Part shown: one piece after another, positions 8,120 to 16,332 of the stretch
Position numbering within the stretch: position 1 is the first letter of the stretch
Layout of the letters: every line of letters starts with the position of its first letter
Source of the DNA: Citrifermentans bremense
GTDB lineage: Bacteria > Desulfobacterota > Desulfuromonadia > Geobacterales > Geobacteraceae
NCBI RefSeq assembly: GCF_014218275.1
Contig: NZ_AP023213.1
Location: forward strand, 2,954,001 to 3,018,000
DNA: 64,000 bases
Direction: 5' to 3'
Made by a program: the position numbers and the translations under genes
The notes under the pieces: generated by a model
Seen by the model: the letters and a program-made list of their open reading frames with translations, nothing else
Database searches by the model: none
What the model was told of the DNA's origin: nothing

Positions 8120-9364
8120 CTATTTCCGGTAGCTCAACTTGATGAGATAAGGGGCATAGCTCTCCAGCTTCAACTTGGGGTTGCGGCTCAGGCTGTTGGC
8201 CAGGTAGATGGAGTTCTCGGGATAGCTCACCAGGAACTCGTTCACGCCTGTCGCCTGCACCTCGCTGACCCAGGCCGCGCCGTTGATCGCCTGCTTCACG
8301 TCGAAGGTGCCGTCGAGGCCGTCGAAGCCGTCCACCTTCACCGTGATCTTGCGCGATACCCCCTTGATCTGCTTGGCGAATTTCTCCAGCACCCCCGGCA
8401 TCGCCTTCTCCGACAGGCTCTGCATCCCCTTGGCGGCCGCATCCTCGAGGCTTGCCGCGGTCCCCTTGGCCTCGGAGCTCCCAGCGCCGACAATGAGGAG
8501 CCTTCCGGAGTCACGGTCACGGGTCAGCAGGCGGTAGGTCAGCCGGACCGTCACCCGGTTGAAGGGGGCCTCAATGCCGTAGCCGATCTCTTCCCCCTTC
8601 TTCTGCGAGACGGTGTAGTCCACCTTGCCGATCAGGAGCAGGTTGCTCAGGTACTTGCCGAACAGGCTGCGCATGGTCATGAAGTTGCCGCTCTTGATCG
8701 CCTTGTCGACCGCCTCCGCGTCGAGTACATCGGCGGGGGCCATGTCCGTCACCGTGTACCCCTGCTCCACCAGCTTCTCGATCAGGCTCTCGGAGACGAT
8801 GTTGCTCTCCTCGTGCTCGTCCTCGACCCTATGGTTCGCGACCTTCGCCTTCACCAGCGTTCCGCGCCTGTCGCTCACCTTTGCGTTCGACTCGGACTCC
8901 AGAAGCACCCGCGGCTTCCGGGCGGGAAGAAAGACCGCCACCGAATTGTTCAGGGCAAGCGAGGCCAAGGCCTCGGCGGCCTTGGACGGCTCGACGCAGG
9001 CGTTCACCGTGACGTGGTAGAGCGCGGGCTCCTTGTGCTCCTTTATCACCTTGTACGAGGTGATGGTCCCTTTGGCATGCACGCTGACCAGGTCGTCCAG
9101 AAGGGCCGAGTTTTCCACCACACTTTCGGCGCGGACCTCGACCCCGACGGCGCTCTCCAGGGCGGCCCATCGGGCACGCGCCGTCGCTTCCAGCTTCGCC
9201 GAGGCGACATCGTTGTTGACGACGGCGGCACTACCCTCGCCGTTATAGCAGTTGTCCTGCGCGCAGGCGCTGTCGACGCAGAGCGCGAAAAGCGACAGTA
9301 CGCCGATGGCGGCCGCCGCTTTAGCCGTGAAGAGATGTCTCAAGATGTTCCTCCCTCCGTACAT
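8120..9364 (-). CDS. exported FlgT-like protein
   Basis: About 414 residues from an ATG with GGAGG nine bases upstream; a TTG at 9343 with a stronger GGAGGGAGG is an equally good start, and either leaves a signal peptide ending near DSACA. The mature N-terminus (SAAVVNNDVASAKLEATARARWAALESAVGV ... VSVHAKGTITSYKVIKEHKEPALYHVTVNACV) matches the FlgT N-terminal domain pattern, a helix then strands ending in a hydrophobic edge strand. In Vibrio FlgT builds the flagellar H ring, but many FlgT_N proteins sit in unrelated envelope systems. A second alpha/beta domain (DEHEESNIVSESLIEKLVEQGYTV) and a third near 300-400 follow. It is upstream of the sigma factor gene in the same orientation (125-bp gap). 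No flagellar genes are nearby, so the flagellar role is doubtful. Confidence 0.7.
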   Translation of the reverse strand: MYGGRNILRHLFTAKAAAAIGVLSLFALCVDSACAQDNCYNGEGSAAVVNNDVASAKLEATARARWAALESAVGVEVRAESVVENSALLDDLVSVHAKGTITSYKVIKEHKEPALYHVTVNACVEPSKAAEALASLALNNSVAVFLPARKPRVLLESESNAKVSDRRGTLVKAKVANHRVEDEHEESNIVSESLIEKLVEQGYTVTDMAPADVLDAEAVDKAIKSGNFMTMRSLFGKYLSNLLLIGKVDYTVSQKKGEEIGYGIEAPFNRVTVRLTYRLLTRDRDSGRLLIVGAGSSEAKGTAASLEDAAAKGMQSLSEKAMPGVLEKFAKQIKGVSRKITVKVDGFDGLDGTFDVKQAINGAAWVSEVQATGVNEFLVSYPENSIYLANSLSRNPKLKLESYAPYLIKLSYRK

Positions 9365-9712
9365 CAAACAAAACCTCCAGTATCAGAATCCAGGCCCGCC
9401 AGGAGCAGCACGTGCAACTGATGGATAAGGCAAAACCGGATATAGGTCGCCGCAGTGTAAATATCACTTAGTGCTGGTTAAAGACAACTATTTTATTTCT
9501 TGGAAATGACAATCCCCACCCACTATGTCTTTAAAAGCAGCCGTCCTTCTGTCACACGCAAGCGCTATGTCTTCATCCTCACCAGCACACATATCCCGGA
9601 TACGGCTTGAGGCTCTTGAATCTATCGGCCGGAGTCAGCGCCGCTCAAGCAAAATTTGGACGATCCTCCGCCGACGCTTGAATAACTCCGGGCTTGTCCT
9701 AAAGTCATAGCT
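9365..9712. other. intergenic region between divergent genes
   Basis: 348 bp between the FlgT-like gene (minus) and lhr (plus). I see no convincing gene in it. The minus strand offers a possible promoter, TTGTCT and TATTTA about 18 bp apart, located near 9460-9488. TGTAAATATC at 9456-9465 also recurs upstream of the sigma factor gene. No clear ribosome-binding site precedes lhr. Confidence 0.5.
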
Positions 9713-12700
9713 ATGTCCGAAGACGTCCTTAAATATTTCCACCCGCTGATAGCCGGCTGGTTCAGGGAGACCCTGGGGGAACCGACACTGGTACAGTCGC
9801 GTGCCTGGAGCGAGGTGATGCAAGAGCGGCACGTTCTGGTGACTGCGCCGACCGGAAGCGGCAAGACGCTGGCCGCATTTCTGTGGGCCATCAACCAGCT
9901 GGCGACCGGGGCCTGGGAGCGCGGGGAAACCAGGGTGCTCTACGTCTCCCCTCTGAAGGCTTTGAACAACGACGTGCGCCGCAACCTGATCGCGCCGCTT
10001 TCCGAGCTGCGCGATTACTTTGCCCGGAACGGCGTCCCCTTCCCAGAGATCGGCGTGCAGACCCGCAGCGGGGACACCCCGGGCGACGAGCGCAGACGCA
10101 TGCTGCGCCATCCTCCTGAGATCCTGATCACCACTCCCGAAAGCCTCAACATCCTCCTCACCTCGAAGGGAAGCAGGGTGACGCTCACCGGCGTCGCCAC
10201 CATCATCCTGGACGAAATCCACGCCGTCGCCGGGAGCAAGCGCGGGACGCACCTGATCACGGCGGTGGAAAGGCTGGTGCTTCTAAGCGGCGAGTTCCAG
10301 CGCATCGCGCTTTCGGCCACGGTAAGGCCGCTGGAAACGGTGGCGGATTTCGTTGGGGGGCTCACGCAAGCCGGAAGGGAGCATCTCCCCCGGCCGGTCT
10401 CCATCGTCAGGGGCGACCGCGCCAAGCGTTTCAGCCTCACCATCAGCGCACCCGAGGAGGCCGGCGATCAGCGCGCTGCGGACGAGTTCTGGCCCGCGCT
10501 CTCGGCCCGGTTCGCCCAGATCATCGCAGAGCACCGCTCCACCCTCTTCTTCGCCAACAGCAGGCGCACCACGGAAAAGGTGACCCGCCTGATCAACGAG
10601 CTCTCCGGGGAAGAGCTCGCCTATTCCCACCACGGCTCGCTGTCCCGCGAGATCCGCCTCGCCGTCGAGGAGCGGCTCAAGCGCGGGGAGCTGAAGGCGA
10701 TCGTGGCAACGAACTCGCTGGAGCTCGGCATCGACATCGGGCGGCTGGACAGCGTGGTACTGATCCAGACGCCCCGCTCCATCTCCTCGGCGATCCAGCG
10801 TATCGGCCGCTCCGGTCATGGCGTCGGCGAGGTGAGCTCGGGGATGCTCTTTCCCACCTACGGCATGGACTTCGTCTCGGCGGCGGTCATCGCTCGCGCC
10901 ATCGCCGATGGGGAGATCGAGGAGATCCGCCCGGTGGAGACCCCCCTCGACCTGCTGGCCCAGATCGTCCTCTCCATGGCTCTCCCCGAAACCTGGCAGC
11001 TGGACGATCTCTACGACTTCCTGAAAGGTTGCTACCCGTACCGGAACCTTTCCCGGCAACAGTTCGATCTCGTCATCGGGATGCTGGAGGGGAGGTACGC
11101 CGATTCCCGGGTCCCGGAACTGCGCCCCAGGGCGACGGTGGACCGCCTGGAGGGGACCATCTCCACTAGACCCGCGCTTTCCATGCTCGTATTCATGGAG
11201 GGGGGGACCATCCCGGAGCGTGGGTACTTCGAGCTGCGGCTGAAAGAGAGCGGCGCGAAGATCGGGGAGCTGGACGAGGAGTTCGTCTGGGAACGGAGGA
11301 TCGGGGACAGTTTCGCGCTGGGGGCGCAGGTCTGGCAGATAACGGATGTGACCCACAGCACGGTGCTGGTGGTCCCGGCCAGGAAGTCGCAGCAGATCAT
11401 CCCTTTTTGGCGTGCGGAAGAGCTTGACCGCGATTTCTTCTACTCGGAGAAGATCGCGTCGTTCCTGGAGTACAGCAACGGGCGGCTCTCAAGCAAGGGG
11501 CTGGTCGAGGAACTGGTGCGGCGCCACTTCATGGACGAGCCTGCGGCGCAGTCACTGGAGAGCTACCTCAAGCGGCAGCGGGAGGCGACCGGGGCGGACC
11601 TCCCCCACCGCCACCACCTGCTCGTCGAGCAGTACCACGACCCGCTGGGGGGCGCCGAAACGCAGCAGGTCATCCTGCATACCCTTTGGGGAAACAGCAT
11701 CAACCGCCCCTTCACCTTCGCACTTTGCGCCGCCTGGGAAGAGCATTTCGGCTACCCGCTGCAGGCTTTTTACAACAACGACGGCATAGCGCTCCTGCTC
11801 CCCCACGAACTGGACGCCCCGGGCCGGATCCTGCGGCTGGTGGAGCCCGAGCGGATCGAGGCCCTATTGCGCGGCACGCTGGAAACTACCGGCTATTTCG
11901 GCGCCCGCTTCCGGGAGAATGCCGGTCGCGCCCTGCTCCTTTCGCGCAGCAACTTCAAGAGAAGGATGCCGCTTTGGTTGAACCGACTCCGTTCCAAGAA
12001 GCTCTTCGCCTCGACTGCCAGGTACCGCGACTTCCCGGTGCTCCTGGAGACCTGGCGCTCCTGCCTCCAGGACGAGTTCGATCTCACGAACCTGAGACTG
12101 CTCCTGGAGGAGATCCAGGACGGAAGCATCAGGATCACCAAGGTGAAGACCACGACCGCCTCCCCCTTCGCACAGGGGCTGATCTGGCTGCAGACCAACA
12201 AGTACGTCTATGAGGACGACACGCCGGCGGGCCTGGGCAAATCGGCGCTCGGGCAGGACCTTTTAAAGGAACTGGTCTTCGCCTCCCACCTGCGCCCCCG
12301 CCTCCCTGCCGAGTTGATCCGGCTCTTCGAGGCGAAAAGGCAGCGGACCGCCCCAGGCTACGCCCCCGATAGCGCGCGTGAACTGGCGGACTGGGTGAAG
12401 GAGCGCCTGCTGACCCCGCAAACGGAGTGGCTGGAGCTTCTGGAGGCCGTGCAGCGCGACTCCGGCGTCGCGCCTGCGGAGCTCCTGCCGCAGTTGGCGG
12501 AACGGGTGGTGGTGCTGGGGCTGCCGGGAGGCTCGGTCCCGCTCGTCGCCTCGGTGGAGATGCTCCCGGAGATAGCGCGGGGGCTGTCGCTCAACTGGCA
12601 GGAGATCGCCCTGTCGCCCCTGGTGGACCAGGAGGGGCTGCGGGAACGGCTGCAGGGGGCGGCGGAGACGCTGGCCGAACGGGGAGCCAGCCGGGTGGAA

Positions 12701-14215
12701 GCAGAGGAGGAAGAGCCGCCCGACGTGAAGCTGATCGGGAGGTGGCTCGCCTACCACGGGCCGGTGGAGCTTGCCAACTTGCAGCGGATGTTGGGGCTCG
12801 GGGACGAACAGCTCCGGGAGCCCCTGCATTCACTCGAAGAAGAGGGGCAGGTGCTGGTGGACCAGTTGGGCGAGACGAGCACCGCTCCCGAGATCTGCGA
12901 TGCGGCGAACCTGGAAGCGCTGCTGCGGATGCTCAGGAGGTCGAGGAAGCCTCCCTTCGAGGCGCTGGAGCTTCCCTACTTGCCGCTCTTTCTCGCCTGC
13001 TTCCAGGGGATCGCCCCACCCGGATCATCTCCCGACGATCTCCGGGAGAGGCTGGAGCAGTTGCTGGGGGTTCCGCTTGCGGCGCAGCTTTGGGAGGAAG
13101 AGGTGCTGCCTGCGCGCCTGCAGCCCTACTTCGGCGCCTGGCTGGACAGCGCCATGCAGGGAAGCGACCTCCTCTGGTTCGGCTGCGGCAAGAGGAAGCT
13201 CTCCTTCGCCTTTCCGGAGGATCTCGACCTTTTCCGGCCGGAACCTTCAGGGCCGCAACAGGATGAAGAAGCGGAGGATGAATCGGTTATTGCCGATGCA
13301 GATGCCGCCGCGAGGCTGATACGCGACCCAAGGGGGCACTACAGCCTCTTCGCCATTTGCTCCAGTTCCGGCCTCTCGGCGGCGCAGGCGACGGAGGAGC
13401 TTTGGAAGGGGGCCTGGAGTGGGGAGTTGAGCAACGATTCCTTCGCTTCGGTGAGAAAGGGGATCTTGAACCGGTTCGAGCGGCGCGAGCCGGAACCGGG
13501 TCAGGGGAGGCATCTGCACAGGGTCCCGGGGAGCCGCTGGGGCCGCGCGCAGGAGGGAGCGGGAAGCTGGTACCTGCTGCCGCGCCCGGAGGGGGAGCAG
13601 GACGTGCTGGAGCTGGAGGAGAGGAACAAGGACCGGGTCAGGCTGCTGCTGGGGCGCTACGGGATCCTCTTCAGGGAACTGCTGCTGAGGGAACTCCCCC
13701 CGCTGCAATGGGGGCGGCTGTTCCGGTCGCTGCGCATCATGGAGATGTCCGGGGAGGTGATGTCGGGGAACTTCTTCAACGGGATACCGGGGCTGCAGTT
13801 CGTCTCGCACGAAGCCTACCGGAAGCTGGAGGCGGGGATTGACGAGGAACGGATTTACTGGATCAACGCCGCCGATCCCGTCTCGCTTTGCGGCAGCGGG
13901 TTGGAGGGGGTGCGCGAGGAGCTTCCCCCACGCCTCCCGTCGACCCACCTGGTCTACCACGGCACCGGGCTCGCGCTCATCTCCCGGCGCTTCGGCAAGG
14001 AGCTGGAGTTCAAGGTGCCGCCGGACCACCCGCAACTATTCGACTATCTCTCCTTTTTCAAGGTGCTGTTGAGCCGAGACTTCAACCCCCGAAAAAGCAT
14101 CGCGGTGGAGCGGATCAACGGGGAGCCGGCGGGCGATTCGAGGTACGCGGCGGCGCTGCTCGCCTTCGGTTTCCAGAGGGCGTACAGCGGGTTGGAGCTG
14201 TGGCGGAGCTACTAG
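9713..14215 (+). CDS. lhr: ATP-dependent helicase Lhr, long form
   Basis: A 1500-residue superfamily 2 helicase. Motif I is APTGSGKT (residues 45-52) and motif II is DEIH (167-170). Motif Ib-like TTPESLNILL and the motif VI-like QRIGRSGH are also readable. The helicase core (about 1-430) is followed by the winged-helix and beta-barrel parts of the Lhr core, then a large C-terminal region, giving the length of full E. coli-type Lhr (about 1,540) and not the short Lhr-core form. Lhr proteins are 3'-5' DNA translocases linked to DNA repair. No partner nuclease gene is adjacent. It faces the ModF-like gene with only 9 bp between stops. Start codon lacks an obvious Shine-Dalgarno sequence. Confidence 0.93.
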   Translation: MSEDVLKYFHPLIAGWFRETLGEPTLVQSRAWSEVMQERHVLVTAPTGSGKTLAAFLWAINQLATGAWERGETRVLYVSPLKALNNDVRRNLIAPLSELRDYFARNGVPFPEIGVQTRSGDTPGDERRRMLRHPPEILITTPESLNILLTSKGSRVTLTGVATIILDEIHAVAGSKRGTHLITAVERLVLLSGEFQRIALSATVRPLETVADFVGGLTQAGREHLPRPVSIVRGDRAKRFSLTISAPEEAGDQRAADEFWPALSARFAQIIAEHRSTLFFANSRRTTEKVTRLINELSGEELAYSHHGSLSREIRLAVEERLKRGELKAIVATNSLELGIDIGRLDSVVLIQTPRSISSAIQRIGRSGHGVGEVSSGMLFPTYGMDFVSAAVIARAIADGEIEEIRPVETPLDLLAQIVLSMALPETWQLDDLYDFLKGCYPYRNLSRQQFDLVIGMLEGRYADSRVPELRPRATVDRLEGTISTRPALSMLVFMEGGTIPERGYFELRLKESGAKIGELDEEFVWERRIGDSFALGAQVWQITDVTHSTVLVVPARKSQQIIPFWRAEELDRDFFYSEKIASFLEYSNGRLSSKGLVEELVRRHFMDEPAAQSLESYLKRQREATGADLPHRHHLLVEQYHDPLGGAETQQVILHTLWGNSINRPFTFALCAAWEEHFGYPLQAFYNNDGIALLLPHELDAPGRILRLVEPERIEALLRGTLETTGYFGARFRENAGRALLLSRSNFKRRMPLWLNRLRSKKLFASTARYRDFPVLLETWRSCLQDEFDLTNLRLLLEEIQDGSIRITKVKTTTASPFAQGLIWLQTNKYVYEDDTPAGLGKSALGQDLLKELVFASHLRPRLPAELIRLFEAKRQRTAPGYAPDSARELADWVKERLLTPQTEWLELLEAVQRDSGVAPAELLPQLAERVVVLGLPGGSVPLVASVEMLPEIARGLSLNWQEIALSPLVDQEGLRERLQGAAETLAERGASRVEAEEEEPPDVKLIGRWLAYHGPVELANLQRMLGLGDEQLREPLHSLEEEGQVLVDQLGETSTAPEICDAANLEALLRMLRRSRKPPFEALELPYLPLFLACFQGIAPPGSSPDDLRERLEQLLGVPLAAQLWEEEVLPARLQPYFGAWLDSAMQGSDLLWFGCGKRKLSFAFPEDLDLFRPEPSGPQQDEEAEDESVIADADAAARLIRDPRGHYSLFAICSSSGLSAAQATEELWKGAWSGELSNDSFASVRKGILNRFERREPEPGQGRHLHRVPGSRWGRAQEGAGSWYLLPRPEGEQDVLELEERNKDRVRLLLGRYGILFRELLLRELPPLQWGRLFRSLRIMEMSGEVMSGNFFNGIPGLQFVSHEAYRKLEAGIDEERIYWINAADPVSLCGSGLEGVREELPPRLPSTHLVYHGTGLALISRRFGKELEFKVPPDHPQLFDYLSFFKVLLSRDFNPRKSIAVERINGEPAGDSRYAAALLAFGFQRAYSGLELWRSY

Positions 14216-14224
14216 ACGCCTGGT

Positions 14225-15679
14225 TTAGCTGATCGAAGCGGTCGATCCCCCGCCAGGCGCCGGCACCAGCTCCATGCCGTTGGTGATGGAAGGGATCTCG
14301 TCCTCAGCGTGATGGGTCACGTAGAGGATCTGCGTATTGCCCGTCCTCGCCAGGTGGTCCACCAGCTTCAGCACCATCTCCCGGTTCACGTCGTCCAACC
14401 CCTGGCACGGTTCGTCCAGGATCAACAGGTCAGGCTGCTTCACCATCGCCCGCGCCAAGAGGACCAGCCTCTGTTCGCCGTAAGAAAGCTCGCGGAAGGT
14501 GTCGCCGGCGCGATGGTCCATGTGCAAAAGCTCCAGCCATTCCTGGGCGATCTCGAGCTGCCTGGGGGAGGGATCGGAGTAGACCCCGATGGAATCGAAG
14601 AAGCCGGAGACGACCACCATCTTCGCGGAGCCGCCCACCCGGTAGTCCTGCTGCAGGCTCGTGGAAACGAGCCCGATCCTCTTCTTGATGTCCCAGACGG
14701 TCTCGCCGGTCCCCCGCTTCCTGCCGAAGAGTGTGATGTCGTTGGCGTAGGCCTGCGTGTTGTCTCCGCTCACCAGGCTCAACAGCGTCGATTTCCCCGA
14801 GCCGTTCGGCCCAGTTATCTTCCAGTGCTCCCGCGGCTTTACCGTCCATGAGAGGCCGGACAGGATCTGTTTCCCGCCGTAGGAGACCTTCACATCCTTC
14901 ATCTCGACGAGGGGCGCTCCCGCGGGAAGCGGTTCAGGGCGTTGCGCGCTGTCTATCTCCGGAAGCCGGTCGGGAAGCGTGTAATGAAAGGCGTGGAAAC
15001 GGCGCAGCGCCTCGGAATCAAGCATCTCCTTCCTTGTGCCGGACCTGAAGACGCGGCACTGCTTCAGGTAGGCGACGTGCGTGATCTCGGGGGCGATCTC
15101 GCTGAAGCGGTTCAGGAGCAGGATCACCTGGATGCCGCGCCCGATGCAGCGGCTGATCAGGGTGCGCAGCACTTCGCAGGAGTGCCGGTCCAGCCCGTCG
15201 AACGGCTCGTCCAGCACCAGCAGTTCCGGTTCCTGCAAAAGCGCTTTGCAGATCAACGCCTTGCGCATCTCGCCGGTGGAGAGGAACTTGATCCCCCGCT
15301 CCAGGATGCCGGTAAATTCCAGCTCCCGCGCGAGCTCGGTCAGTTTCGCCTCGTCCGCAGCCGAGCCGGAGAGGATGAATCTGGCGACCGGGGTCCCCTG
15401 GGTCACGTAGCCGAGAAAGTCCGAATCGTCGTTGTAGCGCTCAGTTTCCAGGATCTCGTCGATCTTCTCGAAGGAGACGTATCCGGCCTTGGCGGGGATG
15501 CGGCATTGGCCGGAAACGACCTTCAGTTCACCGCAAATAAGTTTCCCCAGCGCCGATTTCCCCGAACCGTTGGCCCCGACGATGGCCCAATGTTCGTCCG
15601 CCGCTATGTTGAAGGTGATCCCTTCCAGGTTTTTCCCGTCGTGTATCTTGGCTACTGCGTCCTGCAAAATGATGTTCAC
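14225..15679 (-). CDS. modF: ModF-like double ABC ATPase
   Basis: A 484-residue protein starting at a GTG after GGATGG, with two ABC domains in tandem and no membrane segment. The first Walker A is GANGSGKS (35-42) with Walker B ELLVLDEP. The second Walker A is GPNGSGKST near residue 290, with signature LSYGEQRLVLLARA and Walker B LLILDEP. Length and the opening GANGSGKSALGKLICGEL closely follow E. coli ModF (about 490 residues), whose genes lie near molybdate transport genes. No mod transport genes are visible here, so a molybdenum role is not supported by context. Double ATPases of this class may instead act on ribosomes or repair; function uncertain. Confidence 0.8.
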   Translation of the reverse strand: MNIILQDAVAKIHDGKNLEGITFNIAADEHWAIVGANGSGKSALGKLICGELKVVSGQCRIPAKAGYVSFEKIDEILETERYNDDSDFLGYVTQGTPVARFILSGSAADEAKLTELARELEFTGILERGIKFLSTGEMRKALICKALLQEPELLVLDEPFDGLDRHSCEVLRTLISRCIGRGIQVILLLNRFSEIAPEITHVAYLKQCRVFRSGTRKEMLDSEALRRFHAFHYTLPDRLPEIDSAQRPEPLPAGAPLVEMKDVKVSYGGKQILSGLSWTVKPREHWKITGPNGSGKSTLLSLVSGDNTQAYANDITLFGRKRGTGETVWDIKKRIGLVSTSLQQDYRVGGSAKMVVVSGFFDSIGVYSDPSPRQLEIAQEWLELLHMDHRAGDTFRELSYGEQRLVLLARAMVKQPDLLILDEPCQGLDDVNREMVLKLVDHLARTGNTQILYVTHHAEDEIPSITNGMELVPAPGGGSTASIS

Positions 15680-15724
15680 GGTTCCATCCGGTGCCTGCGC
15701 CGCATCGGCGCTTATTGACGCTTA

Positions 15725-15738
15725 AACGTCATAACGTT
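15725..15738. promoter_or_regulatory. palindrome upstream of antitoxin (candidate operator)
   Basis: AACGT-CATA-ACGTT is a perfect inverted repeat with a 4-bp spacer, 24 bp before the RHH antitoxin start and upstream of its GGAGGAAAG ribosome-binding site. Ribbon-helix-helix antitoxins autoregulate by binding such short palindromes. Confidence 0.45.
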
Positions 15739-15762
15739 ACCCTCTGAAGTGGAGGAAAGTAT

Positions 15763-15993
15763 ATGTCTGAGCAAAAAAGAACGACAATTCATCTCGACGC
15801 GGCAATGCACAGGGCTTTACAGCATAAGGCGCTGGAGACGTCGCGCTCGGTTTCCGATCTTGTCAACGATGCTGTTCGCAGGACTCTCGCCGAAGACGCC
15901 GAAGATCTGGCTGCCTTTGAAGAACGGGTCCACGAGCCGCTGGTAACCTACGAGAGCCTGCTGAAAGAGTTGAAGGAAAATGGCCGGCTATAA
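15763..15993 (+). CDS. ribbon-helix-helix antitoxin
   Basis: A 76-residue protein, MSEQKRTTIHLDAAMHRAL at the start, with the short beta strand RTTIHL followed by two helices (the RHH/CopG DNA-binding fold) in residues 4-45. The acidic C-terminal part (LAEDAEDLAAFEERVHEPLVTYESLLKEL) would wrap around the toxin. The start has GGAGGAAAG upstream. Its stop codon overlaps the toxin reading frame by 14 bp, typical of RelB/ParD-like modules. Because the toxin is frameshifted, the antitoxin may now be an orphan regulator of its own promoter. It is the family most often paired with RelE-type toxins; the exact subfamily is not determined. Confidence 0.85.
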   Translation: MSEQKRTTIHLDAAMHRALQHKALETSRSVSDLVNDAVRRTLAEDAEDLAAFEERVHEPLVTYESLLKELKENGRL

Positions 15994-16236
15994 CGTCCTG
16001 CTCCGGGAAAGCGTCAGGAAGGATCTCGACTCAATTCCGAAGAACGACCTGCGCCGCATCGTCGCCCGGATCGGTAACCTGCCCACGACCCGCGGCCGAT
16101 CGGCTGTGAAAAGCTGACCGGCCAGGAGCGGTACCGGATCCGCCAGGGGAACTATCGAATCATCTATTCAATTCAGGATCTTGAGCTGACCGTATGGGTG
16201 GTGAAAGTCGCCCACCGGCGCGAGGTCTATCGGTAA
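15980..16236 (+). pseudogene. RelE/ParE-type toxin, frameshifted
   Basis: From the ATG at 15980 the frame reads a normal RelE/ParE start (MAGYNVLLRESVRKDLDSIP...) but stops at a TGA near 16117. A single extra base near 16087-16092 (ACGACC read as ACG-GAC-C) would restore one continuous 85-residue protein that continues PRPIGCEKLTGQERYRIRQG and ends VAHRREVYR, the classic RelE C-terminus. The length from ATG to that TAA is 257 bases, one short of a multiple of three. It is either a real inactivating one-base loss or a sequencing or assembly error. The frame overlaps the antitoxin by 14 bp, so translation would be coupled. Confidence 0.8.
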
Positions 16237-16278
16237 ATAGCAGTATTTTCAGAAGCAAAACGAATCGGCAATAATAAA

Positions 16279-16303
16279 GGGGTGAGCGAAAATCGCTCAC
16301 CCC
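16279..16303. terminator. bidirectional intrinsic terminator
   Basis: GGGGTGAGCG at 16279-16288 pairs with CGCTCACCCC at 16294-16303 around a 5-base loop. On the minus strand it is followed by TTTATTATT and would end nifU-nifS transcripts; on the plus strand it ends the toxin-antitoxin region with TTGGTCTTT. Confidence 0.75.
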
Positions 16304-16332
16304 TTGGTCTTTATGAACCTGCCAGCGGGGCC

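Noticed and set aside
9525-9710. A 61-codon plus-strand open frame before lhr
   Set aside because: No ribosome-binding site and Ser/Arg-rich composition unlike neighbouring proteins.
9365-9712. Possible small RNA or tRNA in the lhr upstream gap
   Set aside because: No cloverleaf, T-loop motif or terminator could be found.
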